64,000 nt of DNA from Pectinophora gossypiella. Lineage: Eukaryota > Arthropoda > Insecta > Lepidoptera > Gelechiidae. The translations under genes and the position numbers were made by a program. This document shows, piece after piece, positions 13,001 through 23,811 of the stretch. The first letter of the stretch is position 1, and every line of letters begins with the position of its first letter. Where the stretch lies: assembly GCF_024362695.1 (NCBI RefSeq), contig NC_065424.1:2144786-2208785 (forward strand). The letters are read 5' to 3'. The notes under the pieces are model-generated. The model saw only the letters and a list, made by a program, of their open reading frames with translations, was not told the DNA's origin and made no database searches.

Positions 13001-13626
13001 AAAAACCGTTTTTATGCGTACCTATGTCATTATTAGCAAAATAGTGAAGAACAAAAATATTTTAAAAGTTTTTAGAGAACGTAAGTGCACGCTGCTGAAA
13101 TGGACCTCAAGGTCCGGCGGCTGTCTAGGACACTGCGGACGATGGGGAAAAACGCTAGCCCATAATTGTCTGTTTGTTATCTTTCCACGCCTAAACCATA
13201 CGTTGTTATTATTGTTTATTCTATGCCTAAACCGTGGATCTATTTGGATGAAACTTGAGAAGTCTACGCGGATTAAGCACTTATAGATATTTTCAATTTG
13301 TCAGTCTTCCATTCCTTAAAACATTATTAGTACTATTTCAACGAGGTATCTCTAAATCTTTAAAATAACTAATCACAATTTTAGCGCCAACAGATTTGTC
13401 GTTGAAGAACACGTCAAACTCGAGCACTTTGCACGCGACGTCCACTGTGTCATCGCTGACTGGATCCACTCCATCGTCACAGACGAAAACCCCACTACTC
13501 TCCCACAAGCTCTCGGGGGCTGAGGTGGGTGCTGTAAGGCAACTGATCACCGGCTACCGTGAGTCTGCCGCGTTCCTACTACGATCAGCTGACGAGCTTG
13601 AAGCTCTACTCCTAAACCAACCCTAG
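4068..13626 (+). CDS. NOL4: NOL4/NOL4L-family nuclear protein, 3' eleven exons
   Basis: Exons (all +): 4068-4119, 4347-4421, 8352-8479, 9318-9491, 9735-9983, 11386-11532, 11896-12146, 12239-12319, 12598-12671, 12788-12874, 13385-13626. The phases join into one frame of 519 residues plus a TAG stop; the 5' end lies left of the window. Seen: an acidic Ser/Asp-rich stretch (in-window residues about 104-130) runs into the family's most conserved block, which begins KAFNMFVRLFVDENLDR and ends in a basic RKRIRTYLKSCRRNKK segment. Then come RPTPAHLTS (about 228-236), a Ser/Thr/Ala-rich linker, PTDLSLK (441-447) and a C-terminal block with VRQLITGYRESAAFLLRSAD. These blocks match vertebrate NOL4 and NOL4L in order. 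The basic segment suits a nuclear protein; the molecular role of the family is poorly defined. Introns hold MITEs at 6427-6802, 7063-7214, 7350-7480 and 7624-7768 and a LINE tail at about 10600-10795. The family call is confident; the choice between NOL4 and NOL4L is not meaningful in an insect. Confidence 0.9.
5895..5982 (+). mobile_element. GAGAGCCTTCAGCG-family 3' fragment
   Basis: CAGAGCGCTCAGCGCTCCCC to GTCGCGTCAAAAAAA, a 5'-truncated copy with an A-tail. Confidence 0.65.
6427..6802. repeat. M2 MITE, full
   Basis: Terminal inverted repeats TGGTGCTAATTCCTG and CAGGAATCGGGGCCA, with inner arms CGCCGAAAAGGAAA and TTTCCTTTTCGACGG. About 375 bases. Confidence 0.72.
7063..7214. repeat. M4 short MITE
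   Basis: About 150 bases: ACGGTCACGAGCATTAATAT ... TATTGCTCATGACTATAC. Copies at 37147-37294 and, reversed, 42394-42537 share most bases. Confidence 0.68.
7350..7480. repeat. M5 palindromic element
   Basis: Arms TTAAAAAGGCCACATTGAA and TTCAATGTGGCCTTTTTAA enclose about 95 bases. Further copies at 40926-41054 and 48040-48165. Confidence 0.7.
7624..7768. repeat. 145-base hairpin element
   Basis: Arms begin CAGCGGGCTTAGCACCG and end in its complement; about 37 bases with about three mismatches. It is GC-rich compared with its surroundings. Confidence 0.7.
9735..9983 (+). CDS. NOL4: NOL4-family core exon
   Basis: This 83-codon exon, phase 0 at both ends, carries the block that defines the family: MFVRLFVDENLDR, then ISKQPKEKIQAIIDS, then a basic helix-like stretch ending KSCRRNKK. 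It is close to identical to the recalled vertebrate sequence, while the flanking exons are much less conserved. The basic cluster is a plausible nuclear localisation signal (inference). Confidence 0.92.
10600..10797 (+). mobile_element. LINE 3' tail, family 1
   Basis: TGCGTGTATGAAACGAT, GAGGAAGCACGAGAAG and GGCGTGAGTTTATGTATG match the end of a retrotransposon ORF and its TATG-repeat tail. Other copies: 20925-21140 (-), 23945-24232 (+), 30893-31085 (-), 37905-38165 (+). Confidence 0.6.
13385..13626 (+). CDS. NOL4: NOL4-like last coding exon with CtBP-type motif
   Basis: The exon opens with PTDLSLK, which fits the PxDLS consensus bound by the co-repressor CtBP and occurs at the same place in vertebrate NOL4L (PTDLSMK). 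It closes with the conserved tail VRQLITGYRESAAFLLRSAD and a TAG stop at 13624-13626. The acceptor is TTTTAG at 13379-13384. CtBP binding is inferred from the motif alone. Confidence 0.9.
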
Positions 13627-16160
13627 GAGTTACCTAAACCTTCCCTGCAAGACTTTTTTGGATTCAAATTCGGATACTTTTAATGTGCTGATAGGTTTGT
13701 TACGTGCTTTGGATTGCATTGGGATTCGGTGTTCGAAAACCCTAGTTTTTTGGGAACTTTATCGGTTGATTAGCACTAAAAGTGTTTTGTTTACGTGGAC
13801 GATGTGTTGAAGCGTCAATTTCTTGCAATTGTGGAAATACTTTATTGAACAGTGGGAAGCTGTGAAGGTTTAGATTAGCTGTTTTTCCTCAGTTTATATG
13901 ACACTGAATGTTAGCTTACGAGGAATCTGTTGATGTATTAATCGTAGGAGTAGAGATCATTGTTAAATTTCTTGTCTGATCTTTGTGACGTTTCTAAACT
14001 TATACTTGTATGCAGAATATCCAACAAAAGATTCCCTAAATTATTTTTCCTAAATTAAACTTTTTGGATTGAACACATTTTATGGGAGTTGGATGTTCTG
14101 TGAATATCTTGTATGGTGCTTGTTTGAGTGTATCATTATTGCCAATGTTTGAAATACTATGCGTGTCATCAAATTCCCTTATACTAACTTTGTCCAGTTT
14201 AGTGTTTTAAATTTTAAGAACTAAAGTCCAATATTGTCTATTTCGGCGATCGTACAAAGCTGCCATAATGTAAAAAGCCACTTGAGTGTTGCCATTTGAA
14301 ACTCGATGAAAGAGTACAAAAAATATTTTGTGTATAACTAGATTTAAGAAAAAAATCAGGGAGTTTTTAGCGTTAGGTTAACTTGGAGATTCCATTTTTG
14401 CCTAGATACGATTCTGACTTGACATAATTTAAATTGAGTTAACCAATCACCAGTGTCGATGACGATAAACAACGGCTGGTGATTGGCTAAGGCAGTCTAC
14501 TTCGCAACAAGTACAATATATGTCAAATTAGAAGTCCTTATCTGTGCAATGTTTAAATCATTAGAACATTTTAATATATTTCATCGATAATAATTATGCT
14601 TGGAAGGGCGGCTGTAGTAACACCTATTATTTAAATGTTTTCGGAGTAAGTACATTATTTCTTGTACACGATAAACTATGTTGTAACAGAGTTAAATACT
14701 AGTTCTAATACGGCATACTAGGTGTAAGAAGCACGAATTTATTTGTTGGTTTGTATTATATTAGTGGTCCTGTAGGAATATTTATAATGATTAATATATT
14801 TCTCTATCTTGTCCTTTATTTAAAGTGTTATTTTTTAGAATTGGCTCCATCCAATTTTTAAATGCTACTTCGGTTAGTTTTATTACATAATCTATGTATT
14901 TCTGTAACATTTAAGTTATTGCCAGTATCTAAGTGTTTACTTTCATAAGTTCTCGCTTTGCTCAGTACAATGGATTTTTGATATCCGGGTAATAATATAT
15001 TCGTTACCATAGATATATATGGCCAAGTACTTGTATGTAGGTTATACATTAATGTTAGATTTACTGCTTACATGTACAAAATAATGTTCTACTTACTTAT
15101 TGATAAGTTTGAATCTCCGTTTTGAATTAATCATCTTTCGTAAACTTTTCCTTGTGAGATAAATAATTACTTAATAATTTTCCGTTGTTATCGTTTTGTT
15201 TTACAGTAGCATTACACTTTGGCCAGTTATAGTCAATGTTTCACTCTAACAGTAATTCCTTGTTAGTAAGTTTTAAGCAAACAAACACAATAGATAATAA
15301 TACCGATGTAAACGCTTATTCAGTTGCTGAATGCATTTTAACGCTCTAAAAATCTACGTTTGTGGTCGCCACTTGCAGAAATAGGCCAATAGCGGCGCGT
15401 AACGATCACGTGATATTTCTAGCTGGCCAATCGGAGACCCGTCATAAACACAAAAAACAAAATGGCCGCATTTTTAGAGCGTTTTCTTAATGTACAATAA
15501 ATAGCTTCCCAGCTCCGACAATTTTCCTAGAATTACAGCTTTTAAGCCAGTTTTAAATATGAAATTGTAAATCCACTTTTGAATACAAAAATTGCCAAAG
15601 AAATGAATTGATTTGTTTTGTAATTGACATTATGATGTATGTTTGTGGAATTGATTATTGCTTTATGTAGTTGGTTGAGGAGTTAAGCTTGTGTTGTAGA
15701 TTAGGCTTTGATTTCAAAAGTCATTCCAATATTTTTCTAAAATTGACACCGGTGTGATACGTGCGAACGCAGTAGTCATTGTAAATGGAAAAAATGTAAA
15801 AAGTATGTTTAGAGTATTATAAAAAAAAGTTGATTAGAAATATGTGAAAGTTGATGTTGGGATAACGAAATAAAAACGAAAATGGTGGTAAAACGTTGAG
15901 AAAATGAATTTGTTAGACATTAAAATATATTATTATTAGAGATGTATAAATGGTTTACAATTATTATTATTAGTTTGAGAGAAAATACAAAAATGGAGAA
16001 AAATTACAAAGGCGATTGTTACTATTAACGATATGAGAATTTAGTTATAATTTTGCAATTTCAAAATGTGAGTTTTACAATTTTGAAAAAGAAAATATTA
16101 AATATGCTCATATACATAAATGTTTTGTGTTATTATTTTTATAACCCTGATGGCCTGGTA
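13627..16160 (+). other. Probable long 3' UTR of the NOL4-like gene
   Basis: About 2.5 kb of T- and A-rich sequence follows the stop with no SINE or MITE insertion, unlike every other non-coding stretch of this length in the window. That is what an under-selection 3' UTR would look like. AATAAA occurs at 15497-15502 and 15869-15874, either of which could be the cleavage signal. Two short inverted repeats are present, near 14438-14485 (CCAATCACCAG and its complement) and about 15338-15484 (AACGCTCT arms). The transcript end is not shown by sequence alone. Confidence 0.5.
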
Positions 16161-16308
16161 TACCGGTGGTACCGGTGGTGGATGGTGGTAGGGTGTCATA
16201 CATAACCTTCAAAATTACAGAAACATGCTCAGCATTATTTACTGTTTACCTCAAATAGGAACTTATTATACATCAATATATTACCCCGTTTGACAAGCAC
16301 AGAGATGA

Positions 16309-16568
16309 AATACCAACCCCATGAACCCTGACACCAGGGTTGAGCCGCCAAAGGCTGACATGGCTCATGTAACGACTACTCACTTGCATCAATAAGTAGT
16401 AACCGGGTCCAACGACTTAACGTGCCTTCCGAAGCACGGATTATATTACTTTCGGACAGCCACCCTGTAATGTCCAAACCAGGGATCACAAAATGATTTT
16501 TGTGATATGTCTCCACCGGGATTTGAACCCGGGACCTCAAGATCGTGCACTGCACCACAGAGGCGTTA
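16309..16568 (-). mobile_element. SINE-I copy
   Basis: In reverse: box B CCGGGTTCAAATCCCGG, the CAAAAATCATTTTGTGATCC body, the central domain and CAACCCTGGTGTCAGGG. It lies between the NOL4-like gene and IFT52. Confidence 0.72.
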
Positions 16569-16772
16569 TTATAAGTGAAACATCCTTTGTGGAGGTTTAT
16601 GGCTCCAAGGCTGTATCATTCACACGCAGCGTAAAATTATAAGCTGTAACAAACGTCAATGGTTGCTTAGCAACTACCACAACAAAACATAGTACGTATC
16701 AAGAAAATATTGTTTTGCAGTTTAAAAATAATTTAGATTCTACTATAGATAAAGTTAGTGAAGTAAATAGAC

Positions 16773-19700
16773 ATGAAGTCGATAGTAAACACGATACTGT
16801 TCGATGTGTCGAAGAACAATCTGTTTAAGATCAACGAGAATTATAAGATGCTGCATCGCAAGCTCAAGACGACGTGGAAAGTTATGATGTGAGTGATTCA
16901 TTACGTATTCGCCCGCATCTACTGGGATAGGCAGAGATAGAGATTTTTTTTTTATTTCAGCTAGACAGATATAGCCTAGCTCTGAGACTTGGAGCTATTT
17001 TCGCTCAGGCCGTCATGTACATTCTCGCCAAAACTTTCTCCCTTCTTATTTGTGTTATCCTGTGCAGAAACAATCTAAAGTACAAAATAAGTACCTATGC
17101 GACATGTAAGTTTGTAACATCGGTTTTTCTTAAATTATAAATCATTTTCTGGATTGACTTTATGACCTGCGTGTTGGTCTAAAAAAGTCACAATGGAGTA
17201 ATTTGGCCTTTTTAAACATTGATAATAATACTATTATTTTTCTTTCGTTTGGGATATAGGGTCCATAACTGACTATATCCTACAAGTCCAAAACTAATCT
17301 GACCTAACCATATTATTATTTATTTTATAAATATTGCTTGATGCACAATTTCAGAAACCGTGAAGAGTTATCAGAGAACATACTGCAAGACGTAAAGATC
17401 CTAGTGGTACCAGGACCACAGAATGTGTTCACAGATGACGAGTTAGCCTGCCTAAAGGCGATGGTGGAGAGAGGAGACTCGGTGCTGGTCACCATGACTG
17501 ATGGTGGCGAAGAGAGGATGAACACCAACATCAACTTCTTCTTGGAAGAATATGGAATTGTTGTTAATAATGGTAAGGGAGAATGAAATATGATGAAATC
17601 TATATTTAATCTGGAATATGCAAAAAACCTTAGGAAATCTGTGAAATATTCAGGTTAGGTTGGTCAGGTCGAAAAGATTTTTTAATTGTTTTCGGTAATA
17701 TTTAAACATACATAACATAACATAAGCTTACGACTACATCCCAATGGGGTAGCCGGAGGTACATGTATCGCAAGATGATTTAAGTACCTACACCTCACCG
17801 AGCTTTCTGTTAGACGAACGTGATAGATGGTGAGCCGTATCGCCGTCTATAATGGTCGAGCCAACTGTGTTAGTGAAACTCATTGGTACAAGTCCGGTAC
17901 CGGGGTTCTTCCCTTTTGAGAAGCAAACCGGTGAACCACTGGATCCACACACACAGTGATTTTTTATGATGATGATGTTTATATTGCCCTTATTGACTTC
18001 TCCAGATTGCGTTGTGCGCGCCAAATACCACAAGTTCTATCATCCGAAGGAGTGTCACATATCCAACGGCATCCTAAACCGAGCGGTCCAGAAGCACATC
18101 ATGAAAATGCCCAATTATTCTAGTGAATCTGATGATTATTTGTAAGTCACTACATTGTACCCATCATGAGTCCACGTCATGAAAGAAGTGTCGCGACACT
18201 GGCGTCACAGTGTCTGCATAGAATTATTATGCCTTGTTTCATTAAAATCCGCGGGACTTCTTTCGTGGTGAGCACTCTACGTTAAGTTTGCGAGTACCCT
18301 GGCCTGGTGTCTTTTTTGGAATTTTTGACTTTTATAATATTAAGTATGTAAAAAATTCGAAAATTCCAAAAAATATTATGCCTTGTAATTTAGTTTCGTT
18401 AAAATCAGCAGGATTTCTTTCTTGGCGAGTATTCTTCGTTAAATTAGCGAGCGTCCTGAGCCTGGTTTCTTTTTTGGAATTTTCGAATTTTATACATACC
18501 TAATTATCATTAAGTACTACAGAAATTTGCCACACTAGCGCCACGAAGCAGTTTCGTACAAATTTCGCTCGCAACATTCGCGGTACTGTCTCTATGAGCA
18601 TTGGACTTCAGCGATAGTACTCAAATCACGATTTCACGTTACTTTCTAATATTAATTATCTTTACTTTCACGTTGCTTTTCGTCATCAATAAATATGGTC
18701 AAACGCCATCTCTAATCATTGTTCCGTTAAGTTAAAAAGAAAACTAAACAAAACATAAGCTCACGGGATATAGAACTTATCCCAATTCCCACCGAAAGAG
18801 CTTTTTGTTTGACATAAAGAAACCTCTTAGACTGGCCTATCAATAATTTGGCTTATCAATAAGTAATATTTTACTCACGCCCAGTCATTTTGACAATTCC
18901 AGGGAAGATCCAGCAACACCCAACTTCGTGTACCCTTATGGAGCAACCCTGACTGTGAAGAAGCCTGCGAGCGCCATATTGTCTAGCAGTGACGTCTGCT
19001 ACCCTGTCAAGAGACCCATCGCGGCCATGTACACTTCTGAACGGAGCGGTGGTAAGTCCACCAGTTTTCATCGTTTGTTGCTAACATGGACAGTTGGACC
19101 ACTATTTAGTTACTCATGTAACAGGAATACCTAAAAGCTTATTTCGATCAAGAGTGGATCCAGCTTTTATGTCGGGGGGTCACCAGGTCGCAGACAGCCT
19201 ATCTCCGTAGAGAATTAGATAATTGCAGTGGCCTCCCATGACCTGAACTGTCGCCAGGTGGCTCATCAAGGGGTCATGAACCCCCCCCCCCCCCCTTCCA
19301 TCTTACATGCCAAAAAATATTGAAAGACTGTGCTTGATAGCATTAAAATTGTGTAACCATGAAGGAAATCGTACAGAAACCCGATGTCCGAAAGCAAATC
19401 ATAGACCTACTCTTAGCTAACCCTTCGAAGTAGAAGATCAGTTGGTTGATGGCCTTAACAACTATTATTCTACACTTAAAAACTGCAGAACTTTTTGTTC
19501 TTTTCTTTCATCATCATGTCGTCCAAACCATATCCGGCGACGGTGACTACTAAATATCTATCCCGGGTCGTTGTTGTGGTGGGCTCTGATGTGGCTGGCG
19601 AAACGGAACTTCGACTCTTGAAGGTCCGGTCACACGGCACACAATAAAGCTGGCCTGACGAATTGAGTGTGTAGTTATAGGAGAGTTTCGGTCGAGTCTT

Positions 19701-22672
19701 CCGTAACAACAACTAAGTACTTTTGTTTTGATGAGGTTGGTCTTTTTTTCGTCAATCGGTCAATGATGTTTCAGGAAAGCTATTCGTGATCGGATCGGGC
19801 CACTTTTTCGCGGATCAGTATTTGGAGAGCGAGTGCAACGACCTCATTCGGGATATGATCTTCAGCCATCTCGGCGGCACCACGGAGATACACCTTAACC
19901 CTGTCGATGTTGAAGATCCTGATGTAAGTATCGTTTCCTACGGTCGCAAATGGATTGGGACAATATTGTTTCATTGTGGGTCGTTTTTTACTTAGATGCT
20001 TTTGTCGGACTGCGAGTAAAGAAGGAACACTTTGCTGGAAGTAAAATCGAGGGATTATATCCAATCCAGTATGAAAGCCTAACATTATGGACGATGGGTT
20101 TGTAAGGGGCCTGTCAAACAGATAACGGTCACGCGTTCGAGGATTCTGCATTTACGATTTGCGTTTGATCTGGGTACCTATGGTCTTTGTAATACAACTC
20201 AGCGTACATACAGGGTGTTACTGACACCGTAGCAAATACTGAGGGGGATAATTTAGCTCATGTTTCTAAGATAATATCAAGTAGAATTTCCGTCCCAAAC
20301 GTATGGAACTGAAAATAATACAAAAAAAACACTAACATTTTCATAAGTTTTGCGACGGAAAATTTCTCATGATGTTAACTCAGAATTACGGTCTGAATCT
20401 CTCTCTCTTAGGTTTGGGCATGGTGTCCTGTATAACAACGCATGACCGCTTTCTCTGGGATAGGATCGTAAATACGGCTCAACAATTTAACTTAGCAAAG
20501 TTATTCAGGTTCATTTGTTGGTACTCTTTTTCTTTCCCGTAGATCAACGAGTACAGGACCCTTGGGGACATGATGTGGCTGAGCACCGTCCCAATACCGG
20601 AGCCAGCAACAGTGCCTCCCCCGCGGTTGACGCCGCTGCATCCGCATGCACTCTTCACTTGGCGACTGTTTTCCCTCAACCTAGCGCAACGTAAGTTACA
20701 GTACTAGCAGTCTGTCTCACCGCGAACGCTATGCTGCGTCTGACGTGGAGTGACGAACGGGTGTGAACGAGAAAGGAAATTCAAATAATGCGAACGATAG
20801 AGAAAGATACACAGTGGATTTAGGTTAGCCATGGTTAAGCGTTCGTGTAGATCTACCAATGAGAGACTTTCCAGGCCACGTTACGCAAAAAAATGTTAGC
20901 TTCATTTAGCCTTCTACATACATACATAAACTCACGCCTATTTCCCACCGGGGTAAGCAGAGACTATAGAATTCCATTTGCTTCGATCCTGACACACTTC
21001 TCTTGCTTCCTCCACATTCATCAATCGCTTCATACACGCACGCCGGTTCAGAGTAGATCGTATTGAACCTTTTCTAAGGACATCTCCAATTTGGTCATCA
21101 TAAGTCCTTCTCGGTCTTCCTCTGCCAGCCCTCTAATAGCCTTCTAATTTTATGGATAACCGAAATTATACAGAGTGTTAGTGACATCGTAACGAATACT
21201 GAGGGGAATGATTCAAACCATGATTCTGAGTTAATATCAAGTGCATTAAAAATGTTACTGTTTTCTTTGTAGTTGTAAGTAAATGCTTTTGCGACAGAAC
21301 ATTTGACATCAACTCAGAATCATCCTCTGAATCATCCCTAGTTTTCGTTAAGATATCACTGACACCCTGTGTAGGTATATTGAATTCCTACATCACTGTT
21401 TTTGGGTACAAATGACGACCCTTGTTACAACCAGGCACAATACATCTCCCACCCATTATTATTCTGGTAGCGCCATCCATATTTTTTTGGAGAACGTAAC
21501 CGTGGAAATTCCAACATTGTTTTTATCCTTTATTATTTACATGTATATTGTCTTATTTCAGTGCCAGAGGTACTAGGGCTATATGATGCACTAGGAGTGA
21601 AACATGAACCTCTACGACTCATTGCTCCTCAATTCGAAACGCCTTTCCCACCTCTGAAGCTGGCGGTAAGAACACCTGTCTTTTGATGTCTTGTGCCTTG
21701 CCCATAAAGCATTTTTTTCGACGTAATTGAGTATTTGCCACATCACTATTCCAGGTCATTACCAAAATCTAACAGGTCTAGTTAATGTTTTTATGTATAA
21801 ATAAATATGATAGAGCAAGGAATCGGAAACTTTACGGTTGCTTGAAAACTCTGGCAAATAGGCAGGCTTCTAGCTCAAAAACCTCTACCAACCCGCATTG
21901 TAGCATCTGGAGAATCCTCAGAATCCTCTTTACTCCCTACGGTTGAATTAGGGTTTATTTGTAGAATGTTTATCGACGTCTTATATTGAAAACAACCTAT
22001 TCGAGGTTTTGTTGAAGAAAATCATATGCGAATGTAATTGTCCTCTACAAGACGACGTTATGTTATGTCATGTAAAATATAATCGGTGTCCTTGGCTGCA
22101 GGTGTTCCCCCCGACATTCAGAGAGCCTCCACCGCCGCCACTGGAGCTATTCGACCTGGACGAGGCTTTCAGCTCGGAGCGCTCCCAGCTCGCGAGGTTG
22201 ACCAACAAGTGCTTGCAACCGGCGTCATCTAGGATGGGGCAAGGTAGATGTTTAGTTAGTTAAGTGAAGGAAAACATCGTGAGAACACCTTCATTTCCGA
22301 GAAATGTGACCTTACCATTGGTTTTCAAGGTTAGACAGTCGCTTCTGTAAAAAACCGGACCTGTCACATCGTCAGGTTCGTAAACCCTGTGAAAAACCAG
22401 GATATCACTAGGAAGACAGGTAGACAAAATCACATAGACAGATGATGACAGACAGGAATTAAATTAAGCTCAAAAATATGACAGGACATTAAATTGTTGC
22501 AGGAGACAGTCGTCAGTTAGAGAATGAGCTGGAATACTTCATCAGGGAATGCGGCAGAGTGGTGCGGCTGTCTCGAGCGTTACCTTCAGAAGATGCACCA
22601 GCTGGCAAGATAATCCTGCATCAGTTGGCGGTTCAACTCGCTACTTATAAGAAGATTGCTCCTAGGGACTAG
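16773..22672 (+). CDS. IFT52: Intraflagellar transport protein 52 (IFT52), complete
   Basis: Exons (all +): 16773-16888, 17355-17572, 18006-18141, 18903-19051, 19775-19923, 20543-20690, 21562-21665, 22102-22243, 22503-22672. They join in frame to 443 residues, against 437 recalled for human IFT52. Seen, in order: the N-terminal GIFT domain with INENYKMLHRKL (about 20-31), TNINFFLEEYGI (about 95-106), YPYGATLTVKKP (about 165-176) and GSGHFFADQYL (about 213-223); then VKHEPLRLIAPQFETP and FREPPPPPLELFDLDEAFSS (about 346-365), the most conserved signature of the family; then a short C-terminal helix region with LEYFIRECG. IFT52 anchors the IFT-B1 core with IFT88, IFT70 and IFT46 and is needed to assemble cilia; in insects that means sensory neurons and sperm. 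All introns have GT-AG ends. The 3' UTR runs into a MITE at 22797. Confidence 0.96.
17708..17960. repeat. Dispersed repeat, TATCGCCGTCTA family
   Basis: ACCGAGCTTTCTGTTAGACG, GGTGAGCCGTATCGCCGTCT and GTCCGGTACCGGGGTTC recur at 38180-38365 and 44490-44680. Class unknown. Confidence 0.55.
19281..19295. repeat. Poly-C run
   Basis: Fifteen C in an IFT52 intron. Confidence 0.85.
20205..20430. repeat. M1 hairpin MITE copy
   Basis: It begins CAGGGTGTTACTGACACCG and contains GGAATTTCCGTCCC and TTTTGCGACGGAAAATT-type opposing arms. It lies in an IFT52 intron. Confidence 0.65.
20925..21140 (-). mobile_element. LINE 3' tail, family 1
   Basis: Reverse copy from ACATACATAAACTCACGCC to GAAGTCCTTCTCG-type sequence, in an IFT52 intron. 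Confidence 0.6.
21170..21372. repeat. M1 hairpin MITE copy
   Basis: From CAGAGTGTTAGTGACATCG to GATATCACTGACACCCTG, nearly symmetrical ends, about 200 bases, in an IFT52 intron. Confidence 0.7.
22265..22414 (+). mobile_element. SINE-IV 3' fragment
   Basis: It matches the 3' half of SINE-IV (GAAGGAAAACATCGTGAG ... CGGACCTGTCA) and lies in the last intron of IFT52. Confidence 0.6.
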
Positions 22673-23478
22673 TCACTGTAGCATGCTAGCGCCAACTGCA
22701 TACCTGATCCATAGCCTGGACCCTCCATAAGCTCCTCCAAAGCCTAAAGCATAGGTGCGAGCAACTTTTGCCTAGCTATTGTTAGTTAGACTATATCAAT
22801 TGGGTAGTTTCTTAGGTCAAAGATAAATTATGAAATTCTGATTATTAAATAAAGACAGATCTAAAGGTGACAAGAAACGTTTTCTTTTTTCTATTGAACA
22901 TTTCTTTAATTTTAATAAAGAAAAATGTAATAATAAGTGCGACATTTTGTCACTTTTTTCTATGCCGTCACAGGTTGCTCTTTCGTACAAATTCTATAGT
23001 AATTTCGTGTTTTGACGTTTAGTAAAAAGTAACTGACTAGTTGGAAACTCAGGTTAGAAACTACCCTAATGTTGAAAATCATTCCTACGTCCTTGCCACG
23101 GAATAGAAGAAAGATAAGAAAATTATAAATAAATTTAAAGAAATTAGTGTTTTCATTTTATAGATAGAAAGAAAAAACATAGAAACAACTAAACTGAAGA
23201 ACATTTTTGGCTACACCCTTTGTCTGTAACTGGTAAGAACCACAGAATATTTGTTGCGATAATTATAAGTGTACTTAATAATAAAAATTACCATTTAAAA
23301 TTAAATGGATTTTTCTTTTTATTGTTCCCTTGTTTATAAATGGGTTTGCGCAAAGTTAGCGTCATTGTCGAACTTTCATGGCCAGTGCTCGTGATGGTTT
23401 TTTAGAAAAAATCCTCAGCGATGTTTTGTAAGTTTGATTGGGAGTCTATTTGTTTGTAATATGTTAGTGACGTAATGC
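22673..23478. other. Intergenic, IFT52 3' UTR and gene A upstream
   Basis: This holds the IFT52 3' UTR (22673 to about 22870), a MITE at about 22797-23070, and AT-rich sequence that leads to the TATA box of the next gene. Nothing else was recognised. Confidence 0.5.
22797..23070. repeat. M3 MITE at the IFT52 3' end
   Basis: TIRs GGGTAGTTTC and GAAACTACCC; the interior contains TTTTGACGTTTAGTAAAAAG, which recurs at 25480, 33770, 40210 and (reversed) 56450. Confidence 0.68.
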
Positions 23479-23486
23479 TATATAAA
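23479..23486 (+). promoter_or_regulatory. Candidate TATA box of SLC6-like gene A
   Basis: TATATAAA followed by GG lies about 200 bases upstream of the gene A start codon. A start site about 25-35 bases downstream, near 23510, would leave a 5' UTR of about 175 bases. The match is to the consensus only; no transcript evidence is available. Confidence 0.45.
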
Positions 23487-23685
23487 GGCGATGATATAAC
23501 ATAATAGAGGACACACGTTTCGCGGTTAGAAAACTATAAAAAAGTTAAAACCGTTCAAAGAGAACATAAATCACTACCCTTTGACATTCTTTGTCAAATG
23601 GGTTTTTGAACTTTACGTTGTTTATTTTCTAAAATATTTTATTTTTTATAATAATAAATTTGTACAAAAGTACCAGGGAAGCATC

Positions 23686-23811
23686 ATGAAGAAGGTGGAA
23701 AGAGATTCCCGCGCATGGGACATGGGCACCAGCACCAACTCCAGGTCTTTCGAGCTGGAGTCTTGGTCCTACATCCAGCATAAAGACTATCAACTTCACC
23801 TTCTGATGAAA
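23686..23811 (+). CDS. Gene A coding exon 1, cytoplasmic N-terminus
   Basis: It encodes 42 residues ending in a phase-0 donor. Residues 9-40, starting SRAWDMGTSTNS, are identical in gene B exon 1 (61374-61502). Over 27 codons (Ser9 to Asp35) only two of 81 bases differ, both synonymous, far fewer than in any other exon pair. The segment is hydrophilic and lies before TM1, so it should be cytoplasmic. Confidence 0.85.
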
